Below, piece by piece: positions 43,101 through 58,100 of a stretch of 64,000 bases of DNA. The notes beneath the pieces are model-generated. The model was not told the origin of the DNA, searched no databases, and saw only the letters and a list, made by a program, of their open reading frames with translations. The translations under genes and the position numbers were made by a program. The stretch spans positions 13,979,894 through 14,043,893 of the forward strand of contig OW203747.1 in NCBI GenBank assembly GCA_934045075.1, read 5' to 3'. Origin of the DNA: Yponomeuta sedellus. Lineage: Eukaryota > Arthropoda > Insecta > Lepidoptera > Yponomeutidae. Within the stretch, counting starts at the first letter, position 1; each line of letters starts with the position of its first letter.

Positions 43101-46100
43101 CTTCAGCTTCAGCCATCTCAGCTCTGTCTACAGGTTGGTTAAAGACTTTCTTTTATATATATTTTTTCTGTTAATGATATTGTTTCGCTATACTATTTGA
43201 AGAGAAGTTTGTTATAATTTCTTGACCTCCGAAGCCGTCAATGCCTCGACCTCCCGGCACTGGCTTCAAGGCAGTTTTTGTCGGTTCAGCTGCATGCAGC
43301 TGATTGTTTGAACAATTGTATCAAGAGCTTCTTATACCTAGCTCAAGCACAAAATCATTGCCTACGGATTTCGTGTTTTTGGGGAAAAAATGTGAAACAA
43401 AAACTGAAAGCAAGCCCGGTAGGTAGATGCTGGATGGTGAAATAGCCAATTCCTTTAAATGGTTCATCGTGTGAATAATTAATCGATATTATTGTCCGTT
43501 CTTATTCTGATGCTCAGCTCACGGATTCTTTTAAATGAGAACCAAATCAAATTCAGGAAATGGCGAGCGATAAATATCTGCGAAATAGCATTTGAAAACA
43601 AAAATATTGCTTAGAGACAAGTCCCAAAAACAATTCTGACTGGACTTAATTCTGGCTGAACATTTTCTGTCTAAACATAATTTTGACTTGACATTTATCT
43701 CACTGGGCGTGATTCTACCGGTCATTACAAATTAGGGACAATTTTATTGTTAATGGCCCCTTTTAATGCTACTTAGAAAAGATGATCAAACGAGATTGGT
43801 CCTTAAATTGACATTTGAGATCTTATATCCTTCGTAATATATAATTCAGGTCGGTGTCTTGCAGAATCTTACCCTTATCATTTCATGGGTTTCCTCGCGA
43901 TGATTTCCTTAAAAATAAACGTCGGCTAGACACTGCGATTCGCCTAGTAGCGACACTTCCGCGGGCCTTGAGTACAGTCGGCCATCTGCGCAAATACTTG
44001 TCCAGTTATTAATAATGGCGGCGTGACGTCACGCATTCCCCGCCATCAGCGGACCCGCGCTGATCTTGGCACTGATGGGCCTGGCTGGAGATTTTGACGA
44101 GGTAGGACCGAAAATAAACTTTTTGGAAGTATTTATTTACTTTTGAAAACCTCTGGATACCTATTAAATTTTTTGCTAAAGTTCTATTAGTCGTAAAGAC
44201 TTACCTGCTTCTATACGGAATTCCAGTAATATCCTTCTTACTTTTCTAAATTTTACAAACCACGAAACCACTTAGTTTTATCAGAAATAATGAAGTTTTA
44301 AGCAATTTTGAAACGCACAAAATGTTGACCTCACTTTGAAACGATTTTTTGTCATGTTGCATACATAATTTTTTTAATCAGATGTTGCCATTTGAAGGAA
44401 AATATATTCTACTACTATTTATAAAACTATTGGGATGTGTATGGCCTGCTTTAATTATTAAATCGTGTTTAGGTTTCGTTCCCGGTTTTGTCCCAATTCA
44501 CCCCTGCATCCCTATTCACCCCGTTTTACGGTACCCACTTTTATCGTCCTATCGACTAGTGTCATCTTGTTTTGTTTCACTGCCGCAATACACTACAGAT
44601 GTACAACACACGTGTATTGAGGAAGATGTGACCCGCGGTGCCAATAGCGCCAGAAATGGAATAACCATAATGAAATTCTTTTGACAAAAGTGAACACCAA
44701 AAATCTTCATTAAGTATCTCTTTTTAGAGCGTACAAATACAAATAGTTTTATTATTTCTACATAGAAAATACATTTCATCCTTAATATCTAGACAATACA
44801 ATATCTAGACAATCAGTGTGGACAATAGATTATAGGTACGAGATATGAACCTAAATCCAAGAATCTGGGCATTTAAAGCAGTATTGCTAAAAAAGGATTA
44901 AATTCCTAGATCGTTGATCCTGGGTTCTAGACGGTAGGTTCTAAAAGTAGTTGTGACAGTTGTTAAGATTACAATGATGTTCATTTTTTGAAAAAAAAAA
45001 AAACGTACAATAAAACAAGTTATGATTTTCATTTTATTGGTGGCGCTTATTAGCATCACGACCCACGTCCGAGGCATAGATAGATAGATAGATAGATAGG
45101 GCGTTGTCGGGGTGTCGCCGTCGCCGGATTCATTGTTGAAGACATCATCATCGTCACTTCATTTCGTTATCGTTATCAACCCCCACTGCTGGGGCACGGG
45201 TATCTTTCTGCAACGAAGGAAGGTTAGGCCATACTCCACCACGGGGGCCAAGTCCGGGTTGGTGGAGGATTGTAAGACAGTGGCGGGCGTTACTGTCAGA
45301 AGTTATCAAGCCGCCCATAAGGCCTCTGACATGGCTTAACGACTGCCATTATATGACAGCCGGCACCAACGGCTTAACGTGCCTTGCGAAGCACGGAAGC
45401 ACTCGGAAAAATGCCACTAGCGGTAGTCACGCGACGCTCACCCATCCTGCACTTCATTTCACTACTGCCTGATCGATCACCGTTAGGGCGATTTCGAATG
45501 CGGCACCATTGAGATGTCAAGGTCATTGCTCAAGCAGCTCATTACGCTGAACTGCAGGCCCCTAAATACCCACTACATTTGACTGAAGATTTTGGGTTCT
45601 ATTCTTTTTAATGCACTAACCCGTGCTAAGGACAATTTTAAAAACCTATCTAGAGGCTATAATTATCAAAAGAATATAATCATGTGAGTACAGCGATATA
45701 ATCCCGATGTAAAACCTAACTGCATAGTAGGCACTCGGGGCTGCAAGTGATGCTTGCTTCAGCCAGATGGTGCTGCCTGCACATATTACAGAGAGTATTG
45801 TAAAAAGGTTCGAAATTTCACTGATGTCGGTGGTCGCCCATTAGCTCGCGGGTTCGAGTCCTGGCATGGGGCATGGGTGTAATTTTTAGCCTCTAAATAG
45901 GTTTTTAAAGATTTAGGATTCAAAAGATTTCATTTAGGAAGATGCAAGGACAATCAACCCGCTGAACTCCAAATAAAAAGACATTGGTTTCCAATCAACC
46001 GTTGGGAAGTGACGTGATTCAGAAAACGGATAAAAACTGGCTCACTCGCTGTTATCAGAGAGATTTTAGGGATAACCCTAAAATCAAACGCACCATTTGC

Positions 46101-49100
46101 TGTCTTGTTGGTGTAGTGGTATTACGTTTGATTACACTGCCGGAAGTCGTAGGTTCGATCCCCTGGGGGCCACCATACATTTGAACAAAGCCTCAGTACT
46201 ATAGCACAGGGTTACCAAAGTTTGGGACCAGTACAAGTGATTGTGGTGCGTGGAAGTTTTTTTATCAACTTCTATGCACATTAGATCTTTTTTATGTAGC
46301 CTCGATTGTGTCCCACTGCTGGGCAAAGGCCTCCCCTTTTGTCTTCCACTCCTCCCTGCTCATGGCCACCTGCCAGTCCGGCAGAAAGGTCGTGAGGTCG
46401 TCCCGCCATCTCCGCTTGGGTCGGCCACGTTTGCGATATCCGTCGCGCGGAACCCAGTCAGTGACGATTTATGCCCACCTCTCTGGGCCCATACGGCTTA
46501 GATGGCCCGCCCAATTCCACTTCAGCTTTATTAGATTAGATCTTAATCAAATTAAAAAGGTACCTACCGATGAAACTGTTTAATTACCCTTTCAAACTAT
46601 AATTATCGTATTTTGTATAACAGAGATGATTGTTGCCGGGAATAGAAGCAAATTGTTCCGTTAATAAAGTTGGCAGTGTAAGTCTTTCAAAGATAACTAA
46701 TAATAATTTATTTAAAGCATCTAAGGCCCGAAATGTTTGTAACAATGGCTCGTACAGCAGAGCTATAAGAACCATTGTTACAAACATTTAGTAAGTGTAG
46801 CGGGTGTTAATATCGATTTATTAATCGACGACTTTTCCTTATGTACGGAAAATGTGACATCATCGTATTACCGTCGTGGTTAATTTATGGCAGTATTTGG
46901 ACATTCACTGTAGTGGCATAACGAAGCTCATAGTTAAATTTAATTTCAATATCAAACTTTGCAAAAAGCATCTCAAGTCGGTAGTGTTAAACTGTGAGTG
47001 CTGTGCGAGCATGTAATTGGCACAAACGCCAGACGTCTGTTACTAATTTTATAAATAAATAAATATTCATGGACATATTACACAGATCTCTACGTAATAC
47101 AGATCTGTACGTACTTCAGAGAATATTGTATAGAGGTTCGACATTTCACTGATGCCGGTGAGTCACCCATTAGCTCAGTTGGAAAGAGCGCTGACACGGA
47201 TAGCCAGAGGTCGCGGGCTCGAATCCCGGCATGGGTGGAATTTTGAGCCTCTAAATAGGTTTTTAAAATTTTACTGAACCTTTGAACCCTGACTGTATGG
47301 GCTGCATAAAAAATAAAAAATGAGCACCAATAGCATAAACACAATAAACGTAATAAGCGGTGGTAGCTCAGAGGGTAGAACCATGGACTGGCAAGCGAAA
47401 GCCCCAGGTTCGATCCCGAGTGCGGGCATGTACCAATGACTTTGTTTAATTTCAAAGCTACGTACATTTGCGAATTTGTAGTCGCAATACCACACGCTAA
47501 CGTGAAGGAAAAAATCGTGAGGAAACCCGCGGCTTGGTTGGCTCCGCACGTATTGACTAGTCTTTCCTGTGGGCTAGGCCGACTAAGCTGTCAGGATGGT
47601 ATAGGTGCTGGGCGAGCCTAAAAACTATCTATAAAACCATGACCCAGGCACTACAGCGTCGGAGTGGTTCCTTCACCCATCTAGTGTGAGTGAAGATACC
47701 ACTGGACGCTGTATAAATCATCTCATTAAGTAGATGCAAAAAGGCCAATATTTTTAAAAGGCTATTGGTGGTCATTAATAAATAAAATAAAAAATAAAGT
47801 GTCAAATAAGAGTCATAAATAAAGAAGAGGCGGTTTTAACTGGCACAGTTAAAGTCAATAACTACGATAGTGTAAGTATAAAAACAAAAGAGAACAAATG
47901 GAGAACGTCTGGCCCGGCAATGGAAACCATACACTTCACAACACTTCATAAAACTTCACAAAAATCAATACTTCTCTGCCATTTCACGTTTTCTTTACCA
48001 GCTCTAAAACGGCTCTAAAATTGGCGCCATTGGTTTTTGCGATTTCATGTTAGTGTCTAGGATTAGTAGAACTCGGTCCAAGTGAAAAAAATGGCCACTT
48101 TCATTAGAGTGACATTTTTTCTAAGATGGCACGATACGACTAGCATATTTGTAACAAAATTGGCCACCCTATCAGAGTGTAAGGTAAATTGTAAGTTGTA
48201 AGGTAGAAACCTATTTAGAGGCTATAAATTCCACCCACGCCGGGACTCGAACCCTAACATGTGGCTCTTGGAAGATTAAGCCGCGTTTTCACGACCTTCG
48301 TACACTTTACACTTTAACCTACCTACCTTACAACTTTATATTCTTTCTAATGCACTAACCCGTGCGTACGTAATACAGAGTATTGTAAAGAGGTTCGAAA
48401 TTTCACTGATGCCGGTGAGTCGCACATTAGCTCAGTTGGGAGAGCGCTGCCACGGTTAGCCAGAGGTCGTAGTAAGGTAGGTAGGTTAAAGTGTAAAGTG
48501 TACGAAGGTCGTGAAAACGCGGCTTAATCTTCCAAGAGCCACATGTTAGTGACAAATATAATAAATCTAATGATAAATGATGACTTGATGACTATAGTAA
48601 AATCTCCGTCAACACAGACGCGTTGTCTCCAGAATTATTGTTTTCGCAGATGAATTTGTCTGCCGGCCAATTTTGGCTGCTTGCGTAATTACTATTACGT
48701 TGCTATATCTTAAGATTCATTGGTCTATAGTGAGCCGGTCTTTTGAGACATGCCTTTTTATATCATTTGCTCTGAAAGTGATCTTATCATCAGTAGCTAA
48801 ATATTGATGGATAATTGGCATCAAACTTGAATTGGTGTGATATGGTTTATATACAATATAGTTAAGTATTAGAAAAATCCGGAAAAAAATGTATTAATTA
48901 CAAAATTAAAACTAAAATGTTTTTTTCGGGGATTTTATAGCTATTTAAATATATAAATATATAGATATTTAAATATGCGAAATGACAAGTTACTCGGAAA
49001 ATAAAAATGTTTTATTTAATTCTAAAAATAATCTAATGTGAACTTAGACGCATAAACACATTATTTTTCGATATAACTCAGATATTGAGGAACAAACGAA

Positions 49101-52100
49101 TAGGTATATTATACGGTAAAACAAAATGATATTTTTTTTTGTTTGCGTTACCTGCAGCTAATTGAATTCAATTCTGTTTTATGGACCCACTGCACTGATT
49201 GTACAGTACAATTCCGTCAATGTCATATTTGACAAGACTAATTAGGCACGAGCGTTTTTTTTATTCTATCCCATACTGTATCTTTGGATAGGCACTTTAA
49301 AAATATTGTGGGTTTAGAAAAGATTCAGGGATCCGTTGGCGATATAGAGCTTTTAACGGTGCAAAACTTTTTACACCATTTTTTATATTTCTTTTTCTAT
49401 CTATCTATCAATTTCAAATATTTAAAATTACGTCACACACTTTTCGATTTCCCTCATTTTCATCATTACCGCTTTACACTTACACTTTACCTGCTTATCC
49501 GTTTTTATCCAGTTTTCTGTTTCATTATAAAATAAACAGTATAAATAAAGCAAAAGTTGAAGTCTTTTCAGTTTTATTATTTACAAAAGATCTACAACTT
49601 TAAACGCAAAGTCGAGTCGAGTGTAGTATGCAGCACTGCATTTTACACTTATTTACACGTTTGCTCAACTGACTGACCGAGTATTTTTCAATGACTCGCC
49701 TCAAATCCAGCAACTAAGTCAGTAAATTGATAAGATAAAGATAATTGACATTTGCGATGTGACCAGCTTATAACAGATAAATAATAGGGATGTACACTAA
49801 TAGCGTGTGTAAAGCTGTGTGGTGTCGGCCTAGAGAATAGCACCAACCCAATTCTTCCCGCGGGTGTCGTAAAAGGCGACTAAGGGACACAAACCGGGGG
49901 GTGGGCAGCAGCGCCCCCTGCAGTACAATTCCACCGAACTGCGATCCCCAACCCGCATGCCCAGCGTGGGGATAATGGGCATTGCCCCTTATGATAGCAC
50001 AACGTGGCGCTCTTTAGGGGAGGGCTATGTCCAGCAGTGGACTAGTATAGCCTGATGACGACGACGACGACACTAATAGCGATTAGACTTCTTTAATATA
50101 CAACAATATCTATCTGATCGAGATCTATTCATGTGTTGACACTCACATTTGATATAACGAGTGCTGTCTCCTTCATTCCAGTCGGAGAAACAGAGACAGC
50201 TGGAGGTGACGAAGGCCAACACGTTCCGTCTCATGATGGAGCAGGAGCAGAAACACATTAACGAATTGCGCAGTGAGTACATAGACTGTTAAGTAACTGT
50301 TAACTGCTGTTCTTTTTGCGTGACAACTGAGGACCTCTAATAGTTAGCTGACAACTCGGAGTTTTTTTAAGTTTACAAAGAAACTTTTATTTTATCATTA
50401 TCATCATGATCAACCCATTATGTCCCCACAGAGGGACACGGGTCTCTTCCCTTAGGAAGGTATAGGCCATACTCCGGGGGCAAAGTTCGGATTGGTGGCA
50501 GCCGGCACCAACTTTTATTTACTGATACTTTTATTGGACTTAAATTTAAAAAATTAAATCTACCTCCTGGGGTTGACTGGCAAAAAATGTTAAAAGCATT
50601 AAGTCCGACGAAGTGTAAATTTGTTTGAGTGCACGAAAGTATTAATAAGTAAATAAAATGACACCGGTATCCAGCGACCAGGGTTTTACTAATTGCCAGA
50701 ATACAGACAAAGACCTCTTCGCTTCATCAACATTCATTAGTTAATGCTTATTTTAAGGTTATACAGCATTAATTATAATAATCTCGTCCTATCTGTTGTT
50801 TTTCGTCTAGCCCAGCATTCGTCTGTCCGTCTTCCAGGTGAGCTGGCGAAGGTTCCCGATCTGCGGAAGCAGCAACAGCTGGAGTCGAGCGAGAAGCGTT
50901 TGGTCTTGATGCAGAGGGAGATGGAAACACTGGCCGCCGCGCAGGTGAGTTTCGGTCTTGTGAAGTGGGGGCAAGACCCTTGCAGTGGGGGCAGCACCTG
51001 TGAGTCTTGACCTTTTACAGTGGAGGCAAAGCGCACCTGTGAGTCTTGACCTTTTTACTACTTACGGCTATTAGTAGAAAAAAAATGTTCTGGAAGACTC
51101 GAGCTATTCCTAATGGTCTCGACTTGGTTAATCTGACACTGGCCGCGGGGGTAAGGCCAAAATGTCAGTTTTGACGTTTTACTGTCCCGGCCTTGTGTCG
51201 TGGGGGCAAAGTACACAGTGTGTCCGTTTTTTGTAGTGGGGACAAACACACATTTGGGTTTTGCCCCCACTGTAAAAGGTCAATACTCACATGTGTGGGG
51301 GCAAAACGCGGATTTCCTTGGCAATGTCTAATCACTTGACGAGTTTGCTGAATATGTGTTAGAACGACACGAGAATATGCAAATTAACTTGATTAAATAA
51401 TACAAATAAAAGTATAAACCTATTGCCAAAGCAATCAAAACTCAGTGTGAAAAGAATCAATGTAAAAAGAATATTTCATGCACTTTTACTCGCATAGAAG
51501 TAAATGGATCACTGTAAAAGTAGCAACTTTCCAATAGCGTAGTGTTTTTCTTTGCGATATTCTCAAATAGCACATCACTTTTTTGCAGCCAATTTTTTTT
51601 AATTACTAAGTATTTTATTCAAGTACTTGTGGCTAGTTTAAAACAAAACTTTATTCTGGAATACCACGACAAGAGGCAGATCCAATTATGCCTGTTATTA
51701 GATTTGCCTCTTCTGCAGTTGAAACGCAATTTTGGTTCTGAATTGTTATGAATCCCAAAAGTGGTTACCAGGTAGACTATTCTCGCCCATGCGAATTGAA
51801 AGCGTAGATGGGAAATATTCGAAGGCTTTGACATTTGTCACATAAAAATAAGATGAGATTACTCGACAGAGTCATTAGACATTTATTTTCTCATTCGAAT
51901 GAGGGATTTTCTTTTTATTGTTTTTTAAATACTTCCCTAGTCGCTGGATAGATGGCGCTGAACTTGGCAAGTTACTGCGAGGTACGGAAAACCACATTAT
52001 TTTTTTATTATTTCTCCTAGATTTTTGAGATCATAAAACGAAACTTACATTATGTAATTTAAAAAACCTATTTAGAGGCTAAAAATTCCACCCATGCCGG

Positions 52101-55100
52101 GATTCGAACCCGCGACCTCTGGCTATCCGTGCCAGCGCTCTTTCCAACTGAGCTAATTGTCGACTCACCGGCATCAGTGAAATTTCGAACCTCTTTACAC
52201 TATATATACTGGCGCTGGCACGGATAGCCAGAAGTCGCGGGTTCGAATCTCGGCTTGGGTGGAAATTTTAGCCTCTAAATAGGTTTTTAAAATTGTCCTT
52301 AGCACGGGTTAGTGCATTAAAAATAAAAATAGTATAATTTTGAAATTTGTCACATAACATGTTGAAATAAATTTACGACGAAAAGAAAATAATATAACAA
52401 TATTTTGTCGATCAATGTTTATCAATCGTAGGACAGGGCTGGAACCTTAGTCAATTCAGCGCCATCTACACACTTCTTGGGAACTACTTTTTTTTAATAA
52501 TTAAAAGACAAAATCTCTCATTCAATCTAGTATGGAGTTCAGAATACAGATTTTGGCTGTCGCTCGCTTTATTACGTAGAATTCCAAGTCATAAGCCTTA
52601 GAGTCGTATACGACGTATTTGATAATGAAGTGAGAATTGGCTTCCTGTACTTACCATTGCGATTTTCATTTTTGGTAAAGAAACTTGGGAATTCCAGCCT
52701 TTTTTTCTTTGCCAATATAGCAGTAATGTTTCAGGGGCGAAAGTGAATTTGCAAACGTCCGCAGCCATTTTGTCCGTAACGCCATCTTGTTTGTTAATTG
52801 TTTCATTGACCCCCAGTGTCTTAAAGGCTTATCGACACTAACTTCGGGCACTTTACATAAACAAAACACTTTTTACATGGTTTTTACACTGTGTATTAAA
52901 TAGTAATAGTACTAAAAGTAAGTTAGTAAAACACTTTTTACTTTTATAAGGATAACAATGTCGCTTATACCGCAAATATCACCGTAAATATAACAGATTG
53001 TTTTTAAATTTTCGATTCCTCTAAACCACTCCAAGTCTGTTTATCTCAACCAGTTTATACCAGGAAGTCCTCTCACAAACCGGTTGTAGCTCCGTCTTAA
53101 GAGTGTTTTAGTAGAATAGGCTTCTTATGCAGTGTTTTATTAATTTCCTTTGAATATTCAGATCTCACTTTTGCTCTGTGCTTACGAAAGATGGAGATTA
53201 GCTTGTGAAAAAGTGTTTACAAGTTAATTTGTATTGTATCCTGATCAGCCTTTAAGATAAGGGGGTTACTAACTATGTCGGGAGCTAACTGGGCGAGACC
53301 ACGGTGTTATAACAAAACAAATCCATGGGTTTTTTGTCAGTTTGTTTGTCTGCTTCTGTGCATGTTTTCATATTGTACACAGTATGTATTCTTCCGTTTC
53401 TTTTCATGTCTTTTTATGAGTATGCACACAGTACGATACACAAATGCCACAGAACATTGTTGAATATATGCATAGAATCAGACAGAATTGGTAACAATTA
53501 ACTTTCGCCTCTCATGTTTACAATTGAGGGAAAGGTTTTCATTAAAACACCCTTAAAAAGGTCGATATACGAGGTATGGTCTAGAACTCTTAACAGAGAT
53601 GTAAATTATCTCTTATCGGTGGCCAAAAACCTTGTACACTGACCCTACACAATTTTATTAATGTTCGTGTTTAGAGCACTTTTGGCCGTATAGTTAGAGG
53701 TAGCAAGTTTCGTCTACACGATATAGCTGTTGTTAAAAAAGTACAAAATGCTATAGCCAAAAAGTCTTTTTAGATATTTTTACTAATGGACCGGGGACAC
53801 GTAGGAGGTTTCAGAAAATTAATAAAAAAACGCAGAAGACAACGTCGTCGTCACAATGCGGATGGCGCGTTTTATATTCCCGCCTCGGCTGAGTTTTGTC
53901 TTTCAACCCATATACGTATGTTAATCTAAATCTAATCACAGCTGTTAGTCTGCCAAATATACCATAGGATTAATATAGAAAGAGAAAACGCCGCGTGGCC
54001 CAGCCCAAAGTGTCTAAACACAAGCACCCCCGCGCCCCGACAGCCAGACACGCAGCCGTCGACGCCCAAATCGAACCGGTGGAAACCGGACAAGACCGGT
54101 TCGCCGCCGCCCAACACCGGTTTCCTCAGCGGCCTGCCCAGATCCCTTAGCAACCTCACCGGGCAGAGTTTACGGAACCTGCGAGCCAGGAAACAAGAGA
54201 ACGTACCGCCAAACCAACCGACTATAATCAGGCAGAACAGCGATGAGTCCAACCACAAGCGTCGACATAACAACACGGTGCCAATGGTGCCAACGACTTG
54301 CCTAGACAACGTCACTCCACCGCCGTTGCCTCCGAGGACCAGGCCGATGAATCCTCTAGCAAAGCCGACCCACTACGGTCCGAGGTCACCGATGCACCAG
54401 TCGATGCCCGGCCCGACAAGAGAGGACCGCCAAGGACTGAGGAGGTCGTCTCACTCGTTGGACGGTGAACTGGAGGGGCCGCAGCCCAATTCTATAGCGA
54501 TGCAGATGAGCTATCCGCTCGTGAACGCGCCGCCGCCGCCTCTGCAGGTCAGTGGCTGTGGGGAGACTTGTGCGTGACGGTTTTTGGGTTGGTTTTTCTG
54601 TCTAGTGTTACATGAGCTGTCAATGTAGGGTGTCCCCCAGATTTAACTCATAATGGAGGGGCCAGATGATATTCTAAGTCTGCTTTTACTTCTGGCATCC
54701 ACATCGTTCGCAAATTCTTGTTCAAAGTTTTTTTTTTTTATAATTCATAAAGATAAAGAACACTTTATTGCACAACCAGATAAAAAGTATGACAACCATG
54801 ATTTCTTAAATCTTTGTGTAATATTATTTAGAAATGTTTCAATATCAAAAAGTATTCCTTGGATGGACACTGTGCCTCAAGATACAATTCAATTTCGCGT
54901 AAGGATTAGAGTCACCTTATATGAATTATTGAAAAGTATTACAATGTGCGAGTAACAATTAAGCCAGATGTAAAAGGGACGTTAAGGATATCTGCGTCTT
55001 GATTATGTAACTTTCCACGTATTCATCTGTGTGTGAAAGCGGAATATTTACTTAACTTTGCCTAATACGTCTATGTGCGAAAACGGAATGTTTACTTAGC

Positions 55101-58100
55101 TCTGCCGTATATGCCCATGTGCCGTTTGGATATAACATTTCACTGGATACCTAATACGTGACAGCGATATTGAGCCATATAATTGTACGACAAAGTCGAG
55201 AAGATATTTCATTTTTGCACACATATACATACGTGGAAAGTTATATAATCGACGCGCACGTCTTGTCTTAATATTTCAACATTAGACAGTTAAACACCCA
55301 AAGCGTACAAGTATTTCCACGAACTGCTATCGTTCATACAACCCGGTGGTGGATACGTTTCGTAATACTCTCGATTCCGACGATAGTATTCCGGAAAAGC
55401 CTCTTGGTTGTGGTATACACGCTTCTTTTGATTAACACGACACATCGAAATTACTCCGCTTCGCTTGTTTTTAAATCGTAATCGTCACATTCCGTAATAG
55501 ACGCTTCAATTACAGTAATTGTTCACGCAAACGAAACTAGAATAAGTTCATATCAATCGCATGATACGTGTTTAATTCAATGTTCCATTCTGTGACTAAT
55601 TGAAACTACGAATGTCATTATGTCGTATGTTTAGTATTACAAATATGAAAACGAATTAAGTTTAGTTATTGACTTAAAAGATGAAAAGGTTGACACTGAA
55701 TGACCGTTGAAATCAACAAGGAATTGTTTTTATGAAACGATAAAGGATCTTTCTGTGATAGCCTATGGTATCTTTTAGAAGTATTGAAGTGGCTATGAGA
55801 TGAAAAAGGTCTATCCACAGTACGACAAGCCGGAAATGTGCGGACGCCACGTTTTTAACCTGAGATAATTGTAAGGCTGAATAGCACCACCCAGCCTAAA
55901 GGCCTGCGCAGACGGGGGACTATACCCCGGGTACTTTTTTGTCCGTCGATATAGATCTCTTATAAAATAAGAAATCCACTAAGTAAATACTGAAGCAAAG
56001 TTCTGTCACGCTCTTTTCTGGGAAATTCAAAGAGACTGCACTACACTTCACTATTTATTTAACCAAATTTTTAATTCAGAAACTGGCCCTATCAGTTGGC
56101 CAACCTAATCAATACTGAGGATATACCTTTGTCATCGTCCAAAAATGGATAGAAGAACAAAGTGTCTGAAGGTTCTTCTCTAATGTTCTTCTAACGTAAT
56201 CGAACGTGCTCAGATGGACAACCGCCCGCCGATCCTCCACGCGCGGAGTCAGTCCTCGCCAGAACACCTTGACCATGGACTTACGAGATGTAAGTTTTGT
56301 TTGTTCTTTCCTAATTTAATACAGGTATAGTCTGTTAGCTTTTAGAATATACCTCGGCTACTAACGGATAGAATCGGATATATTCGTGTAATAGAAATAT
56401 CGGAACTAATATGATACTTAATTTCGAAATCGCAACTAATATGACACTTAATTTCGAAATCAGAACTCGATCAACAGTACGAAAACCGGAGAAAATTGGC
56501 GACAGCCTACTCTAGAGCCCGAGGTATATCCTAAAAGCTAACAGGCTATACAGTCTTTTTATCTCGGGAAAGCGGGTGATTTTTACGAATTTTAACCTTA
56601 ATATAAAACTGTAACTGACTGACTTGCCTAACCGCTTTCGTGAGATAAAATGACTACAAGATCACATATACATCACTTAGGGCGAGATAAATAGTCGTTG
56701 CTTAGCCCAAGCCCGTACTCATGCTTCCCTAAGCATTACTTCAGGCTAACTGAGCTAAGTATCAATGCGTTACTAAAATAGACGTTTGCTTAGCTAAGCA
56801 TGTTCTTAGGCCAATGCTAAGAATTAGTCCGGGTTTCGCGACTTGGAGAGTGCCAAAGTACTGTGTATGATAGACAAATCGATTCTTAAGCAAGTGCTTT
56901 TGCTAAGACTCGTTCTTATAAGCGACTATTTATCTCGCCCGTAGAGTTATACCTGTAAAACAATGTTTCTCTGCCACGATAGAGGCTTTGCCTAGTGTGG
57001 GAGTCAACAACTGTCCAAATAGTGTAATCCAAGTAATGGCAATAAAATATTTTTTTAATTTTTTTATTTACATTCCTCGTCCACTCATTGCGTGAATCTG
57101 TTACTACCTTACCTTATCTCTCTCTCTCTCTCTCTCGCTCACACGGTCTTATGCACTAAATATATTTCTGTTTTTTTTTTAAATATAACAAAATTACAAT
57201 TATGGTCTCTTTTTTTAGGCCACATATAAACAATAACCTATTTGAATTTGTGACCTAAAGTCTAAATTCGAAAGACCTAATTATATTTATATTATCTGCC
57301 TATGAAGCTAAAGACAAAGGTGTCTGAAATTAATGCCAGTTCAATACGCATTAGTACTAGGTCTTAGGCTGACATTCAGAGACGAAAACTAAGCAAAGAC
57401 TGGTATTACAAATGTCCAAATCACGTACATTTTGACATTTCTGAGACCGGTCTTAGCTTCAGTTTTCGTCTCTGAATGTCATCCTTAGAATAATGTAAAC
57501 TCTGTTAATTAAGTATCAACTGTCTTTGAAAAGACTAAGGGCGAGATAAATAGTCGCTTCTAAGAACGAGTCTTAGCGAAAGCACTTGCTTAAGAATCGA
57601 TTTGTCTATCATAGATAGTACTTTGGCACTCTCTAAGTCGCGAAACCCTAGCATTGGCCTAAGAACACAGCTTAGCTAAGCAAACGTATATTTTAGTAAC
57701 GCATTGATACTTAGCTAAGTAAGCCTGAAGTAATGCTTAGGGAAGCATGAGTACGGGCTTGGGCTAAGCAACAAATATTTATCTCGCCCTAAGACATTTT
57801 TGTCCAGCTTTTCTCTAAAATGATATAGATTTTGAAATGGACTTAGGCTTCTTCCCTGATGCTAACTTGATTTCCGTTATTAGTAATGAATGACAATGGT
57901 TCTCCGCAGCTTCAGAGGCGTGGCAGAGCCCCCCTCCCCCCGGCACCCCGCCGCCGCCCTACGCACATAATACCCAGGTCTGTGTTACTCCCAATGTAAA
58001 TCTATATAGGGTGTTCTACGACTATGACATACGAAGGGAAAAACGAATATCTATCTATGTGTGAAGGAAAGTTGGAAGATGAAAAGTTTAAATATTAAAT

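Noticed and set aside
43981..44035. ATGGCGGCG start upstream of the CRE palindrome
   Set aside because: Meets TGA after three codons.
44349..44684. 111-codon open frame in RhoGEF2 intron 3
   Set aside because: No recognisable domain, poor codon pattern, no splice support.
53932..54315. - strand frame opposite RhoGEF2 exon 6
   Set aside because: Shadow of the + strand exon, which has splice sites, consistent phase and family resemblance.
54653..54955. 100-codon open frame after exon 6
   Set aside because: AT-rich and overlaps a LINE-tail repeat (GAACACTTTATTGC).
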